NCBI GenBank assembly: GCA_027322215.1
Contig: DAHVRW010000010.1
Span: 1 to 35,029 of the forward strand
Direction: 5' to 3'
Length of the DNA: 35,029 nt
Origin: Marinimicrobium sp.
GTDB taxonomy: Bacteria > Pseudomonadota > Gammaproteobacteria > Pseudomonadales > Cellvibrionaceae
Shown here: positions 1-8,256 of the stretch, one piece after another
How the letters are laid out: the number at the start of each line of letters is the position of its first letter
Numbering within the stretch: the stretch's first letter is position 1
Notes under the pieces: model-generated
Seen by the model: only the letters and a program-made list of their open reading frames with translations
What the model was told of the DNA's origin: nothing
Database searches by the model: none
Made by a program: the position numbers and the translations under genes

Positions 1-54
1 CGCGAAGGCGGGAATCCAAGGCGGTGATGGACTCTGAATGCCCGCCTTCGCGGG
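1..54. repeat. REP-like intergenic inverted repeat
   Basis: CGCGAAGGCGGG at 1-12 is the exact reverse complement of CCCGCCTTCGCG at 41-52, giving a 12-bp stem around a 28-nt loop. Short GC-rich hairpins of this 'gcgaaggcggg' type are common as dispersed intergenic repeats in Pseudomonas-like gammaproteobacteria. The element may begin before the window, so its left edge is unknown. I saw no second copy elsewhere in the window, so the dispersed-repeat label is inferred from the motif alone. 61-193 holds no convincing gene. Confidence 0.5.
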
Positions 55-155
55 CATGACGGTGAATTGAGCCGGGCATGGCGGAACATTGGTCCGGGCG
101 TGACGAAGTACTGTTCCTCGCCTTCACAGGCATGAGGAGCGGACCTGGGAAACCC

Positions 156-175
156 GTCTGGATTTCTTCCCAGAC
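156..175 (-). terminator. Weak stem-loop after the FMN reductase gene
   Basis: GTCTGG (156-161) and CCAGAC (170-175) form a 6-bp stem with an 8-nt loop, 18 nt beyond the stop codon of the minus-strand FMN reductase gene. On the minus strand it is followed by only a short TTT, so it is a weak candidate terminator. Confidence 0.25.
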
Positions 176-193
176 CCGCATCGTCCAGAGGTA

Positions 194-760
194 TCAGCCC
201 CGCATGGGCTTGAGTGCCACGGCCCATTTCTTCAGCTCGGTCAACATGGTGGTCGCGGAGCTGTCGATGTGTGAGTTCGAGGTAAATACCTTGTTGTCGT
301 CCAGGAGCGAGGCAACCATCGGTATCCCGACGCCTTCGACCATCGGCATCATCTTCAAAGTAGTGGCGAGCTGTTTGGCGACTTGAACTGAGCGTAAACC
401 TCCGGAGACGCCGCCGTAGCTGACGAAACCGCAGGGTTTATAATTCCACTCGTTATAGACGTAATTCAGCGCATTGATTAGTGAGGGAGGAGGACAGTAA
501 TTGTATTCTGGAGTGACGAACACATAGGCATCTGCAGCGGCCACGCTGGCGCTCCAACGCTTGGTGTGTTCGTGCTGATAGTCTTGCAGTCGCGGGTGCT
601 GGGGCTCGTCGTAAACCGGGAGGTCGAAGTCCGCCAGATCGACTAACGTTGTATCGAACTCTTCGTGTTTCGCGGCGAAGTCGGCGAACCATTTCGCCAC
701 CGAAGGCCCAACGCGACCGGGCCGGGTGCTGCAAATAATTACTTGAAGTTTAAGAGACAT
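194..760 (-). CDS. NADPH-dependent FMN reductase family flavoprotein
   Basis: A 188-aa cytosolic flavodoxin-fold protein of the NADPH-dependent FMN reductase family, which reduces FMN or quinone/azo-type substrates with NAD(P)H. The N-terminal strand followed by STRPGR is the loop that binds the FMN phosphate, and TPEYNY followed by the Ser-Leu-Ile-Asn-Ala-Leu-Asn helix is the second family signature; a YGGVSGG loop follows. The length is normal for the family. I chose the ATG at 760, which has a GGTGGA-type ribosome site about 7 nt upstream; a GTG at 772 would add four residues. It lies downstream of uvrA on the same strand across about 150-200 nt, so co-transcription is possible but not shown. 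The substrate cannot be told from sequence. Confidence 0.85.
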   Translation of the reverse strand: MSLKLQVIICSTRPGRVGPSVAKWFADFAAKHEEFDTTLVDLADFDLPVYDEPQHPRLQDYQHEHTKRWSASVAAADAYVFVTPEYNYCPPPSLINALNYVYNEWNYKPCGFVSYGGVSGGLRSVQVAKQLATTLKMMPMVEGVGIPMVASLLDDNKVFTSNSHIDSSATTMLTELKKWAVALKPMRG

Positions 761-969
761 AGGGATATCCACCAGAGAGTAAATCGTTAACGTATTCGCA
801 TGATATATCGAAACTCTGGCCCAGGTCAGTGGCGTCTGGTCGATTGAGCCACACCTGAGCCGTATTGTCGCACTTTGACTTTGCGCGCTTCACCGCTGTC
901 TGCGGTCGAGCCATTATGGTTGAAGTATCTCCGCCAAATATTGACCGGTATGCGAGCGCTTGCGTTTGG

Positions 970-3900
970 TCAGCGTGGTCGGTGTGCCCTGGCGATGACC
1001 CGGCCACCGGCGCTGCCGCCTTCCGGCCCCATGTCGATTACCCAGTCGGCCTCGGCAATCACGTCCAGATTATGCTCGATCACCAGCACGGAATTTCCGG
1101 CGTCCACCAGGCGGTGCAGTACCCGCACCAGCTTGTCCACGTCCGCCATATGCAAACCCACGGTGGGTTCGTCGAGCACGTAGAGGTTGTGTTGCGCGCC
1201 TCGGCCCCGGGCATCTTCCGGTGTCATGCGTGCCTTGCTCAGTTCGGCCACCAGTTTAATGCGCTGGGCTTCGCCGCCGCTGAGCGTTGGGCTCTGCTGG
1301 CCCAGAGTAAGGTACCCCAGGCCGACGTCTTGCATAAGCGATAGTGCGTGGTGCACTTTGCTGACGGGTGCAAAAAACTCCGTCGCCGTGTCCACGTCCA
1401 TCGCCAGTACTTCGCCTATGTGCTTGCCTTTGTAACGCACGCTCAGGGTTTCATCGTTAAACCGCCAGCCGTGGCACACGTCGCAGGGGATTCGCACATC
1501 GGGCAGAAAATTCATTTCAACTTTTTGCATGCCCTGCCCCGCGCAGGCGGAGCACCGGCCGTCGCCCGCGTTGAAGGAGAAGCGTGCCGGCGTATAGCCC
1601 CGTAGCCGGGCGTCTACCGTGCCAGCGAAGAGCTTGCGGATGCTGTCCCAAATGCCCACATAAGTGGCCGGGCAGGAGCGTGGGGTTTTGCCGATGGGGG
1701 TTTGATCCACCTCCAAAATACGGTCAATGCCCTGCCAGCCGTTGATGTTGTCAGCGCCTTTCCAGGCAACCGATTTCTTGCGCTTGTGGGCTAGCGCATG
1801 CTTTACGTTGGCGTAAATGATGCCGCGCACCAGAGTGCTTTTACCGCTGCCACTGACACCGGTCACCGCTACCAGCTGGCGCAAGGGCACGGATACGTTC
1901 ACGCTCTTCAAATTATTGAGGTCGGCTCCTTCAATGTGTAGCTGCTCTTTGTCTTGCATCTGCCGCAGTGCCTGGTTGCGCACATCGGGCATCGGGTGAC
2001 GCAAGGGTTCGGCCAGCATTCTTCCGGTCAGGGATTCCTTGCTGGCCATAATTTGTTTCAGGCTGCCTTCGGCTACGATCTTTCCGCCATTGACGCCGGC
2101 GAGTGGCCCTATGTCGATCAGGTGATCCGCCGAGCGCAAGGTGTCTTCATCGTGCTCGACCACTACCACCGTGTTGCCTTGGGATTGCAGCTCGCGAAGT
2201 GTATCGATCAGTTTGCGGTTGTCCCGGGCGTGCAGCCCGATGGTGGGTTCGTCCAACACATAGCAGACGCCTTGCAGGCTGGAACCCAGCTGTGCGGCGA
2301 GCCGGATGCGCTGTGCCTCGCCGCCACTTAAGGTGGGCGCTGCGCGGTCCAGTGATAAATAATTCAGACCCACTTTTTGCAAAAAACGCAGGCGATTGTG
2401 CATCTCGGTGAGTAAGTCCCGGGCGATGGCCTGCTCGTTGTTCTTCAATTTTAGTTTCTCAAACCACTGGGCGGCGCCGTCCACCGGCATGGCGGCAAGG
2501 TCGGCAATGGAGTGGTTGCGAAAACGTACCGCCAGGGCGGTGGGGTTTAGTCGCTGCCCCTGACAGCCTGAGCAGATGCGCTCGCCGGCGTCGTCATCTT
2601 CGTCTGGCAGCCATGCTCCTTCTTCGCCGGTTTGTTCCGCGTCGAAGCCGGCCAGTTGTACGCCAGTGCCGTAACAGTCGCGGCACCAGCCGTGTTTTGA
2701 GTTATAGGAAAACAGGCGCGGGTCCAGCTCCTCAAAACCGCAACCGCAACTGGGGCACGCGCGCTCGGTGGAGAACAGCCGTTCGCTTTTTCGCTGGCCC
2801 TTGGCGCCCGCCTCGGGCGCAACGATGACGACACCGTTGCCCAGGTTGAGGGTTTGCTCCAGCGCTTCCGCCAAGCGCTGTTCCTCTTGAGGAGATACCT
2901 CAAGGCTAACCAACGGCAGTTCAATATCATGCTCTTTGTAACGGTCCAGTACCGGCCAGGGATCAGTGGGCAGGTACTCGCCGTCCACCCGCAGATGGGT
3001 ATAACCACGCTGGGCGGCCCATTGGGCCAGCTCTCGGTAAATACCTTTGCGCGCCACCACCAGCGGCGCCAGCAAGGTGACCTGACTGCCACGATACTCC
3101 TTTTGCACCCGAGCCAGGATAGCGGCGGGGGTTTGTGGCTCGATGGCCACATCGCAGCTGGGGCAATACTGGGTGCCCAGTTTGACGTACAGCAGACGCA
3201 GGTAGTGGTAGATCTCAGTCAGGGTGGCGACGGTACTTTTACGCCCGCCCCGGCTGGTGCGCTGTTCAATGGCCACGGCCGGAGGAATTCCGTAAATGGC
3301 ATCCACATCGGGTCGGGCCGCGGGTTGCACAAATTGCCGGGCATAGGCGTTGAGGGACTCCAGGTAGCGGCGCTGACCCTCGCCAAAAATCAGATCGAAT
3401 GCCAGGGTGCTTTTGCCACTGCCGCTGACCCCAGAGATCACCGTCAATTTATCCCGTGGGATGTTTACATCGATGTTTTTTAAGTTGTGCTCGCGGGCAT
3501 TGTGCACGCTGATGACGCGCGGGGGCTTAGCGGCGCGTTTGCGGCTTGCGGCCACCAAAGTGGCGGCCGCGCCCGGCTGCAGGGATTGGGCATAATCGCG
3601 CAGGGCTTGAGCGGTATAGCCGTTGTGCTCGGCCATGATGTGCTGGGGCGTGCCCTCGACCAGCAGCTGCCCACCGGCGTCGCCGCCTTCCGGGCCTATG
3701 TCGATAATCCAATCGGCGCTGCGGATCACATCCAGGTTGTGCTCGATCACCACCAGCGAGTGTCCGGCGGCCAGTAGTTGACCGAAGGCGCCCATCAACT
3801 GAGCGATGTCCGAAAAGTGCAAACCGGTGGTGGGCTCGTCGAACAAAAACAGGGTGTGCTCGTGTTGCTTCGCGGTGCCTGTGGCGACTAAGTGCCCCGC

Positions 3901-6477
3901 CAGTTTCAGGCGCTGGGCTTCGCCGCCACTCAAGGTGGGCACGGCCTGGCCCAGCTGCACATAGTCCAGACCCACATCGGCCAGCGGTTGCAGGCTGCGC
4001 TCAACGGTTCGCTCACCTTCAAAAAAGGCCAGGGCTTCGGCCACGGTCATGTTCAACACGTCGGCAATGGAGGCCGCGTGAGGTACATCGCTCGCGTTGG
4101 CGCTGCTGAGTACTTTGACCTCCAGAATTTCATCGCGAAATCGGCGGCCGTCGCAATCTGGGCAACGCAGGTACACGTCGCTGAGAAATTGCATTTCCAC
4201 GTGCTCAAAACCGTTGCCCTGACAGGTGGGGCAGCGGCCATTGCCGGAGTTGAAGCTGAACGTGCCCGGAGTGTAGCCCCGCTCCTTGGCCAGCGGTGTG
4301 GCGATAAACAGTTTGCGGATCGCGTTGAAGGAGCCCACATAAGTGGCGGGGGTGGAACGGGTGGTTTTACCGATGGCGCTCTGGTCTACCATCACCACCC
4401 GCTGCACCTGTTCCATACCGTCTATGCGGTCGTGGGCGCCGGGCGCGTCGGTTTGTTGGCCTTGGTGTTTGAGCAGTGCTGGGTAGAGCACCTGGCGCAT
4501 CAGCGTCGATTTGCCGGAGCCGCTGACGCCGGTCAAACACACGAAGCGCTGGAGTGGAATGGTGACGTCGATATTTTTGAGGTTGTGTTCCCGGGCGCCG
4601 CGAATCACAAGTGACCGGGTCTGAGCGGCATTTGCCGCCGGTTCCGATGCGATAGTGACTTGTTCGTCGCCATTGAGGTAGCGGGCGGTGATGTTGTTTT
4701 TACGCTTCAGCAAGGCTCTGGGGGTGCCAAAAAACTCGATCTGGCCTCCGCGCCGGCCCGGCCCGGGGCCTATATCCAAAATGCGGTCAGCGGCGAGTAT
4801 TACCTGCGGATCATGCTCCACCACCAATAGAGAGTTGCCCGCGTCGCGCAGCCGCTGCAACACACTGACCAGACGCTGGATATCCCGTGGGTGTAGACCG
4901 GTACTGGGTTCGTCCAGTACAAACAGGGTGTTGACCAGAGAGGTTCCCAAAGCGGTGGTCAGGTTAATGCGTTGCACCTCCCCGCCGCTGAGGGTGCGGG
5001 ACTGGCGGTCCAGGGTCAGGTAGTCCAAGCCCACTTCGCACAGGTAGTCCAGGCGTGTGCCAATCTCCCGCAGTAATAAAGTGGCGGTGTCGTCTACGGC
5101 GGCGCTGGCGCGGTTATCGAGGGCGGAAAAAAACTGTTGGCAACGAGCCAGGGGCAGGCCCATGACATCGTGAATGTTCAGCCCTGGCAGTTGTTCAAAG
5201 CGCTGCTCCGAGAGTGTGCTACCCACGGGGCGGAATCGTTTTCGCCCCGCCAGAGCCTGTTGCGCTTGCTCGTGGGTGCCCACGCGCCACCACAGGGAGT
5301 CGGCTTTCAGGCGCGCGCCGCCACAGGCCAGGCAGGGGGTGTAGGCCCGGTATTTGGACAGCAGCACGCGGATGTGCATTTTGTAGGCACGGCTTTCCAG
5401 CCAGTCAAAAAACTCATGCATGCCATACCACACGCCCTCATCCCAGCCCCCTTCCCCATCGATCACCCAGCGGCGCTGGGCTTCGGTGAGCTCCGCCCAG
5501 GGGGTGGTGATGGGAATGCCCCTTTTTTTTGCGTATTTAATGAGGTCGCTCTGCACCTCGGCATAGCTTGGGGTTTGGATCGGCTTGATGGCGCCGTCTT
5601 TCAAACTCTTCCGCTCATCGGGCACCACCAGGCCCCAGTCGACGCCGATGGTGCGGCCAAAGCCACGACAGGTATCGCAGGCGCCAATGGGCGAGTTGAA
5701 GGAGAAGTGGCTGGCGCTGGGTTCCGGGTAACTGATGTCACAGTGGGCGCAGTGATGGTGGCTGGAAAAACGTGTCGGTGAGCCCGCATTTCGATCATCG
5801 TCGAGGGGATAGACCAACATGTGCCCCTTGCCGTAATGCAGGGCGGCTTCCACCGCTTCGGTCAACCGGCCGCGGTTGTCGTCGTTAAGGCGCAGCCGAT
5901 CTTGCACCACCTCCACCCGGCTGCCATCGCGGCTGTGAACCCGGGTATAGCCCTGTTGGTTGAGCAGCTGGAGCACCGCGTCGTCGCTCAACGTTTCGGG
6001 TACCGATATTGGCAGGCACACCATAAGGCGCTGACCCTCGGGCCAGTCCTGATACAGGGTCTGCACAATACTTTGGGGACTGTCGGTCACCACTTCCCGG
6101 CCACAGCCTTGACAGTACAGTTGTGCCAGGCGGGCAAATAGCAGCTTTAGGTAATCGTTCAGCTCGGTCATAGTGCCGACGGTGGAGCGGGAGGTTCGCA
6201 CCGTGTTGCTCTGCTCGATAGCAATGGCCGGGGGCACACCGTCGATGCTGTCGACAGCGGGCTTGTCCATGCGGTCGAGAAACTGGCGCGCGTAAGCGGA
6301 GAAGGTTTCCACGTAGCGCCTCTGGCCTTCGGCGTAAATGGTGTCAAAGGCCAGGGTGGATTTGCGCGAGCCGCTCACGCCCGTGACCACGACCAGCTCG
6401 CCTAAGGGAATGTCCAAATCCAGATTTTGTAAATTGTTCTGGCGCGCGCCGCGAATCTTGATGGCGTCAAAGGTCAT
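970..6477 (-). CDS. uvrA: Tandem (double-length) UvrA excinuclease subunit, C-terminus frameshifted
   Basis: An 1835-aa protein made of two complete UvrA units in tandem (about 1-950 and 985-1835), the class III or 'double' UvrA arrangement; ordinary UvrA is about 940 aa. UvrA scans DNA for bulky lesions in nucleotide excision repair. Four ABC ATPase sites are visible: Walker A near residues 33-40, 650, 1016 and 1539, and LSGGE signatures near 496, 852, 1386 and 1732. CxxC...CxxC zinc modules are present in each half. Two oddities: the first Walker A reads GVSGSRKS, with Arg38 (CGC at 6364-6366) in place of the invariant Gly, and the reading frame shifts at 991-993, so the last residues ARAHRPR replace a normal UvrA tail that is intact in the next frame down to a TAA at 914-916. 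The ATG at 6477 starts the conserved domain and has GGGGA upstream; the frame also opens at 6540. Expression is probably under LexA control. Confidence 0.93.
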   Translation of the reverse strand: MTFDAIKIRGARQNNLQNLDLDIPLGELVVVTGVSGSRKSTLAFDTIYAEGQRRYVETFSAYARQFLDRMDKPAVDSIDGVPPAIAIEQSNTVRTSRSTVGTMTELNDYLKLLFARLAQLYCQGCGREVVTDSPQSIVQTLYQDWPEGQRLMVCLPISVPETLSDDAVLQLLNQQGYTRVHSRDGSRVEVVQDRLRLNDDNRGRLTEAVEAALHYGKGHMLVYPLDDDRNAGSPTRFSSHHHCAHCDISYPEPSASHFSFNSPIGACDTCRGFGRTIGVDWGLVVPDERKSLKDGAIKPIQTPSYAEVQSDLIKYAKKRGIPITTPWAELTEAQRRWVIDGEGGWDEGVWYGMHEFFDWLESRAYKMHIRVLLSKYRAYTPCLACGGARLKADSLWWRVGTHEQAQQALAGRKRFRPVGSTLSEQRFEQLPGLNIHDVMGLPLARCQQFFSALDNRASAAVDDTATLLLREIGTRLDYLCEVGLDYLTLDRQSRTLSGGEVQRINLTTALGTSLVNTLFVLDEPSTGLHPRDIQRLVSVLQRLRDAGNSLLVVEHDPQVILAADRILDIGPGPGRRGGQIEFFGTPRALLKRKNNITARYLNGDEQVTIASEPAANAAQTRSLVIRGAREHNLKNIDVTIPLQRFVCLTGVSGSGKSTLMRQVLYPALLKHQGQQTDAPGAHDRIDGMEQVQRVVMVDQSAIGKTTRSTPATYVGSFNAIRKLFIATPLAKERGYTPGTFSFNSGNGRCPTCQGNGFEHVEMQFLSDVYLRCPDCDGRRFRDEILEVKVLSSANASDVPHAASIADVLNMTVAEALAFFEGERTVERSLQPLADVGLDYVQLGQAVPTLSGGEAQRLKLAGHLVATGTAKQHEHTLFLFDEPTTGLHFSDIAQLMGAFGQLLAAGHSLVVIEHNLDVIRSADWIIDIGPEGGDAGGQLLVEGTPQHIMAEHNGYTAQALRDYAQSLQPGAAATLVAASRKRAAKPPRVISVHNAREHNLKNIDVNIPRDKLTVISGVSGSGKSTLAFDLIFGEGQRRYLESLNAYARQFVQPAARPDVDAIYGIPPAVAIEQRTSRGGRKSTVATLTEIYHYLRLLYVKLGTQYCPSCDVAIEPQTPAAILARVQKEYRGSQVTLLAPLVVARKGIYRELAQWAAQRGYTHLRVDGEYLPTDPWPVLDRYKEHDIELPLVSLEVSPQEEQRLAEALEQTLNLGNGVVIVAPEAGAKGQRKSERLFSTERACPSCGCGFEELDPRLFSYNSKHGWCRDCYGTGVQLAGFDAEQTGEEGAWLPDEDDDAGERICSGCQGQRLNPTALAVRFRNHSIADLAAMPVDGAAQWFEKLKLKNNEQAIARDLLTEMHNRLRFLQKVGLNYLSLDRAAPTLSGGEAQRIRLAAQLGSSLQGVCYVLDEPTIGLHARDNRKLIDTLRELQSQGNTVVVVEHDEDTLRSADHLIDIGPLAGVNGGKIVAEGSLKQIMASKESLTGRMLAEPLRHPMPDVRNQALRQMQDKEQLHIEGADLNNLKSVNVSVPLRQLVAVTGVSGSGKSTLVRGIIYANVKHALAHKRKKSVAWKGADNINGWQGIDRILEVDQTPIGKTPRSCPATYVGIWDSIRKLFAGTVDARLRGYTPARFSFNAGDGRCSACAGQGMQKVEMNFLPDVRIPCDVCHGWRFNDETLSVRYKGKHIGEVLAMDVDTATEFFAPVSKVHHALSLMQDVGLGYLTLGQQSPTLSGGEAQRIKLVAELSKARMTPEDARGRGAQHNLYVLDEPTVGLHMADVDKLVRVLHRLVDAGNSVLVIEHNLDVIAEADWVIDMGPEGGSAGGRVIARAHRPR

Positions 6478-6504
6478 AGATACAGCATCCCCGTTGGCGA
6501 AAAT

Positions 6505-6520
6505 CTGGCTAAATATACAG
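6505..6520 (-). promoter_or_regulatory. LexA (SOS) box of uvrA
   Basis: On the minus strand the sequence is CTGTATATTTAGCCAG, which fits the gammaproteobacterial LexA consensus CTG-N10-CAG and matches 13 of 16 positions of CTGTATATATATACAG. It overlaps the -10 element of the uvrA promoter and ends 27 nt before the start codon, where LexA binding would block transcription. E. coli uvrA is itself an SOS gene, which supports the call. Confidence 0.7.
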
Positions 6521-6540
6521 GAGCCTTGTCGGCATACCAA
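6512..6540 (-). promoter_or_regulatory. Sigma-70 promoter of uvrA
   Basis: Reading the minus strand: -35 TTGGTA (6540-6535), a 17-nt spacer, and -10 TATATT (6517-6512). The match is 4/6 and 5/6 to consensus with ideal spacing, and transcription would start about 28 nt upstream of the ATG at 6477. Confidence 0.6.
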
Positions 6541-6641
6541 GTGGCGTCAAAGCGGCGCGCAAAATTTTCGTCGATTCCGGTACACTGCTGCCTGCGCAAC
6601 ATGAAAACACCGGTTTACCTGTTAATAACAAGAGATTGCCT

Positions 6642-7442
6642 ATGGAACCGTTGCACGTCATTGTTTTGGCCCTGATTCAGGGGTTGACGGAATTCTTGCC
6701 GATTTCCAGCTCGGCGCATTTGATTCTGCCCAGCGAGTTATTGGGCTGGCCCGATCAGGGTTTGGCTTTCGACGTCGCCGTACATGTGGGCACTTTGGGT
6801 GCCGTGATTGCCTACTTCCGGCGCGACCTATTAGCCATGACCACGGGCTGGTTCGGTCAGTTCGGCGGCTCTGGCCTGAACGACGATGGCCGTATGGCTT
6901 GGCTCATTATTCTGGCTACGGTGCCGGTGTGTCTGGTTGGGTTACTGTTTCACGATGTGTTCGCCCAGCACATGCGTTCGATGTTGGTGATCGCACTGAG
7001 CACCATCGTGTTTGGATTGGTGCTGGGCTGGGCCGATTACCGCTCCCGCCCGAGCCGGCAGCTGGCACAAATGACGTGGCAGCTGGCACTGATCATTGGC
7101 TGCTTCCAGGTTATGGCGCTGATTCCCGGCACCTCCCGCTCCGGCGCCACTCTGACCGCCGGGCTGCTACTGGGTTTTAGCCGGTCGGATGCAGCGCGCT
7201 TCTCCTTTCTGTTGTCGGTTCCAGTGATTTTCCTCAGCGGCTTGCTGGAGGGCGTAAAGCTCATGGGTGTCGAACAGGTGCCCTGGGGCAGCATTCTGGC
7301 GGGCGCTTTAATCGCTGGCGTTACCGCCTATCTGACGATTCATTTCTTCCTGAGTTTTATCAAACGCCTGAGCATGATGCCGTTTGTAATCTACCGCTTG
7401 GCGCTCGGTGCGATTCTTTTGTTGATGGTCGGTTTTGGTTGA
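6642..7442 (+). CDS. uppP: Undecaprenyl-diphosphatase UppP (BacA)
   Basis: A 266-aa integral inner-membrane enzyme that dephosphorylates undecaprenyl diphosphate to recycle the lipid carrier for peptidoglycan and other envelope polymers; raised levels give bacitracin resistance. Both family signatures are visible: the N-terminal QGLTEFLPISSSAHL with catalytic Glu and the phosphate-binding PGTSRSGAT segment followed by a Phe-Ser-Arg-rich loop. About eight hydrophobic segments and the length are normal. I chose the ATG at 6642, preceded by AAGAG about 9 nt upstream; a TTG at 6636 would add two residues. It is divergent from uvrA across about 160 nt and followed by a non-coding gap, so probably monocistronic. 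Confidence 0.95.
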   Translation: MEPLHVIVLALIQGLTEFLPISSSAHLILPSELLGWPDQGLAFDVAVHVGTLGAVIAYFRRDLLAMTTGWFGQFGGSGLNDDGRMAWLIILATVPVCLVGLLFHDVFAQHMRSMLVIALSTIVFGLVLGWADYRSRPSRQLAQMTWQLALIIGCFQVMALIPGTSRSGATLTAGLLLGFSRSDAARFSFLLSVPVIFLSGLLEGVKLMGVEQVPWGSILAGALIAGVTAYLTIHFFLSFIKRLSMMPFVIYRLALGAILLLMVGFG

Positions 7443-7452
7443 GTCAGGCCGC

Positions 7453-7510
7453 CGTTCGTTGAACGTCTCAATTTAACCGCGGTGCAGCCCAGTCGAACCA
7501 TTGGCTGGGC
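7453..7510 (+). terminator. Stem-loops downstream of uppP
   Basis: Two small inverted repeats follow the uppP stop: CGTTC/GAACG (7453-7457, 7461-7465) and GCCCAG/CTGGGC (7487-7492, 7505-7510). Neither has a strong T-run, so they are possible but weak termination or processing structures. Confidence 0.2.
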
Positions 7511-7554
7511 ACGTCGGCGCTGCCATTGGTGGAATGCATCATCGTTAGGCCATT

Positions 7555-7583
7555 CAGGAAATGGCGAACGAGCATGTTATAGT
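7555..7583 (+). promoter_or_regulatory. Extended -10 promoter of the Dabb gene
   Basis: TGTTATAGT (7575-7583) is an extended -10 (TGn plus TATAGT). A poor -35, TTCAGG at 7555-7560, lies 17 nt upstream, as is usual for extended -10 promoters. The transcript would start about 28 nt before the ATG at 7618. Confidence 0.4.
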
Positions 7584-7617
7584 CGCCCGCGCCTAACTGA
7601 CTGATTCTGAGGTACTT

Positions 7618-7914
7618 ATGATCCGGCATATTCTACTGATTCAATTTAAAAACACCGCCCAGCCAGCACAACTGGAGTCGCTGCGAGAGCTGTTTATTGG
7701 CCTTGGGGAGAAAATCGAGGGAGTGAGCGGCGTTGAGTGGGGAGTGAATGACAGCCCCGAAGGCAAGAACAAGAACTTTACCCACGTAGTGATGATGACC
7801 TTTGCCGATGAAGCCGCCCGCCAGCGCTATTTGGTGCATCCCGAACACATGGCGCTCGTCGATGTGTTTGTCCCTTTGCTGGAAGATATCGTGGTGGTTG
7901 ATTACCCCGTGTAA
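7618..7914 (+). CDS. Stress-responsive alpha/beta-barrel (Dabb) domain protein
   Basis: A 98-aa protein consisting of a single Dabb domain, the dimeric ferredoxin-like barrel fold. Visible hallmarks are the N-terminal IRHILLIQFK strand, a helix that ends in GLGEKIEGV, the middle strand with HVVMMTFADEAARQ, and the C-terminal HPEHMALVDVFVPLLEDIVVVDY helix-strand. Members are induced by stress or act as small dimeric enzymes or chaperone-like proteins; the exact role here is unknown. GAGGT sits 5 nt before the ATG. It stands alone between two non-coding gaps. Confidence 0.85.
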   Translation: MIRHILLIQFKNTAQPAQLESLRELFIGLGEKIEGVSGVEWGVNDSPEGKNKNFTHVVMMTFADEAARQRYLVHPEHMALVDVFVPLLEDIVVVDYPV

Positions 7915-8256
7915 GACATCGCTTGGGCGAGCATCACCTGGGCCCGAAAGGAATCCGTGGGCTCAGGTTGCAGCGCTTCACCATATCCCCACGCTGGGAG
8001 CGTATGGTATGACGCTGATCACCTTTTTGTTCGCTGAAAATGGGAGATAAGTCCCAAATGCCACCGCGGCCTTAACCGCTCAATATGCCGTCGTTACGCC
8101 TTAACGCCCCTTCGCTGCCTGCCCGATATCGCGTTTCACGTACGAGCCGCTATACTTCCCTCACCAATGACCGCAATAACTGATGAACGGGTTGGTAGCG
8201 GTGTCTGAGCGTTCGCCTGAGCTCGGCACCGATTAGGATAATGAAAAGGTGTAACT
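7915..8256. other. Non-coding gap with two hairpins
   Basis: I see no gene here. Two inverted repeats occur just after the Dabb stop. ACCTGGGCCC (7936-7945) pairs with GGGCTCAGGT (7959-7968) over 10 bp with one G-U pair and a 13-nt loop. CCATA/TATGG (7981-7985, 8003-8007) encloses an inner CCCA/TGGG stem. Neither has a T-run. They may stabilise or end the Dabb transcript. An open frame across 7802-8050 is only a shadow of the Dabb gene. Confidence 0.4.

Noticed and set aside
892-906. ACCGC/GCGGT hairpin as the uvrA terminator
   Set aside because: The stem is only 5 bp and no T-run follows on the minus strand.
865-1344. Plus-strand open frames opposite uvrA (also at many points through 6141)
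   Set aside because: They are antisense shadows of the long, well-conserved uvrA frame and show no domain features of their own.
7802-8050. 82-codon frame overlapping the Dabb gene end
   Set aside because: It is a shifted-frame continuation over the Dabb gene with no recognisable domain and no ribosome site.
8212-8242. TTCGCC...GATAAT as a promoter for the binding-protein gene
   Set aside because: The spacing is 19 nt and the start point would fall on the ribosome site.
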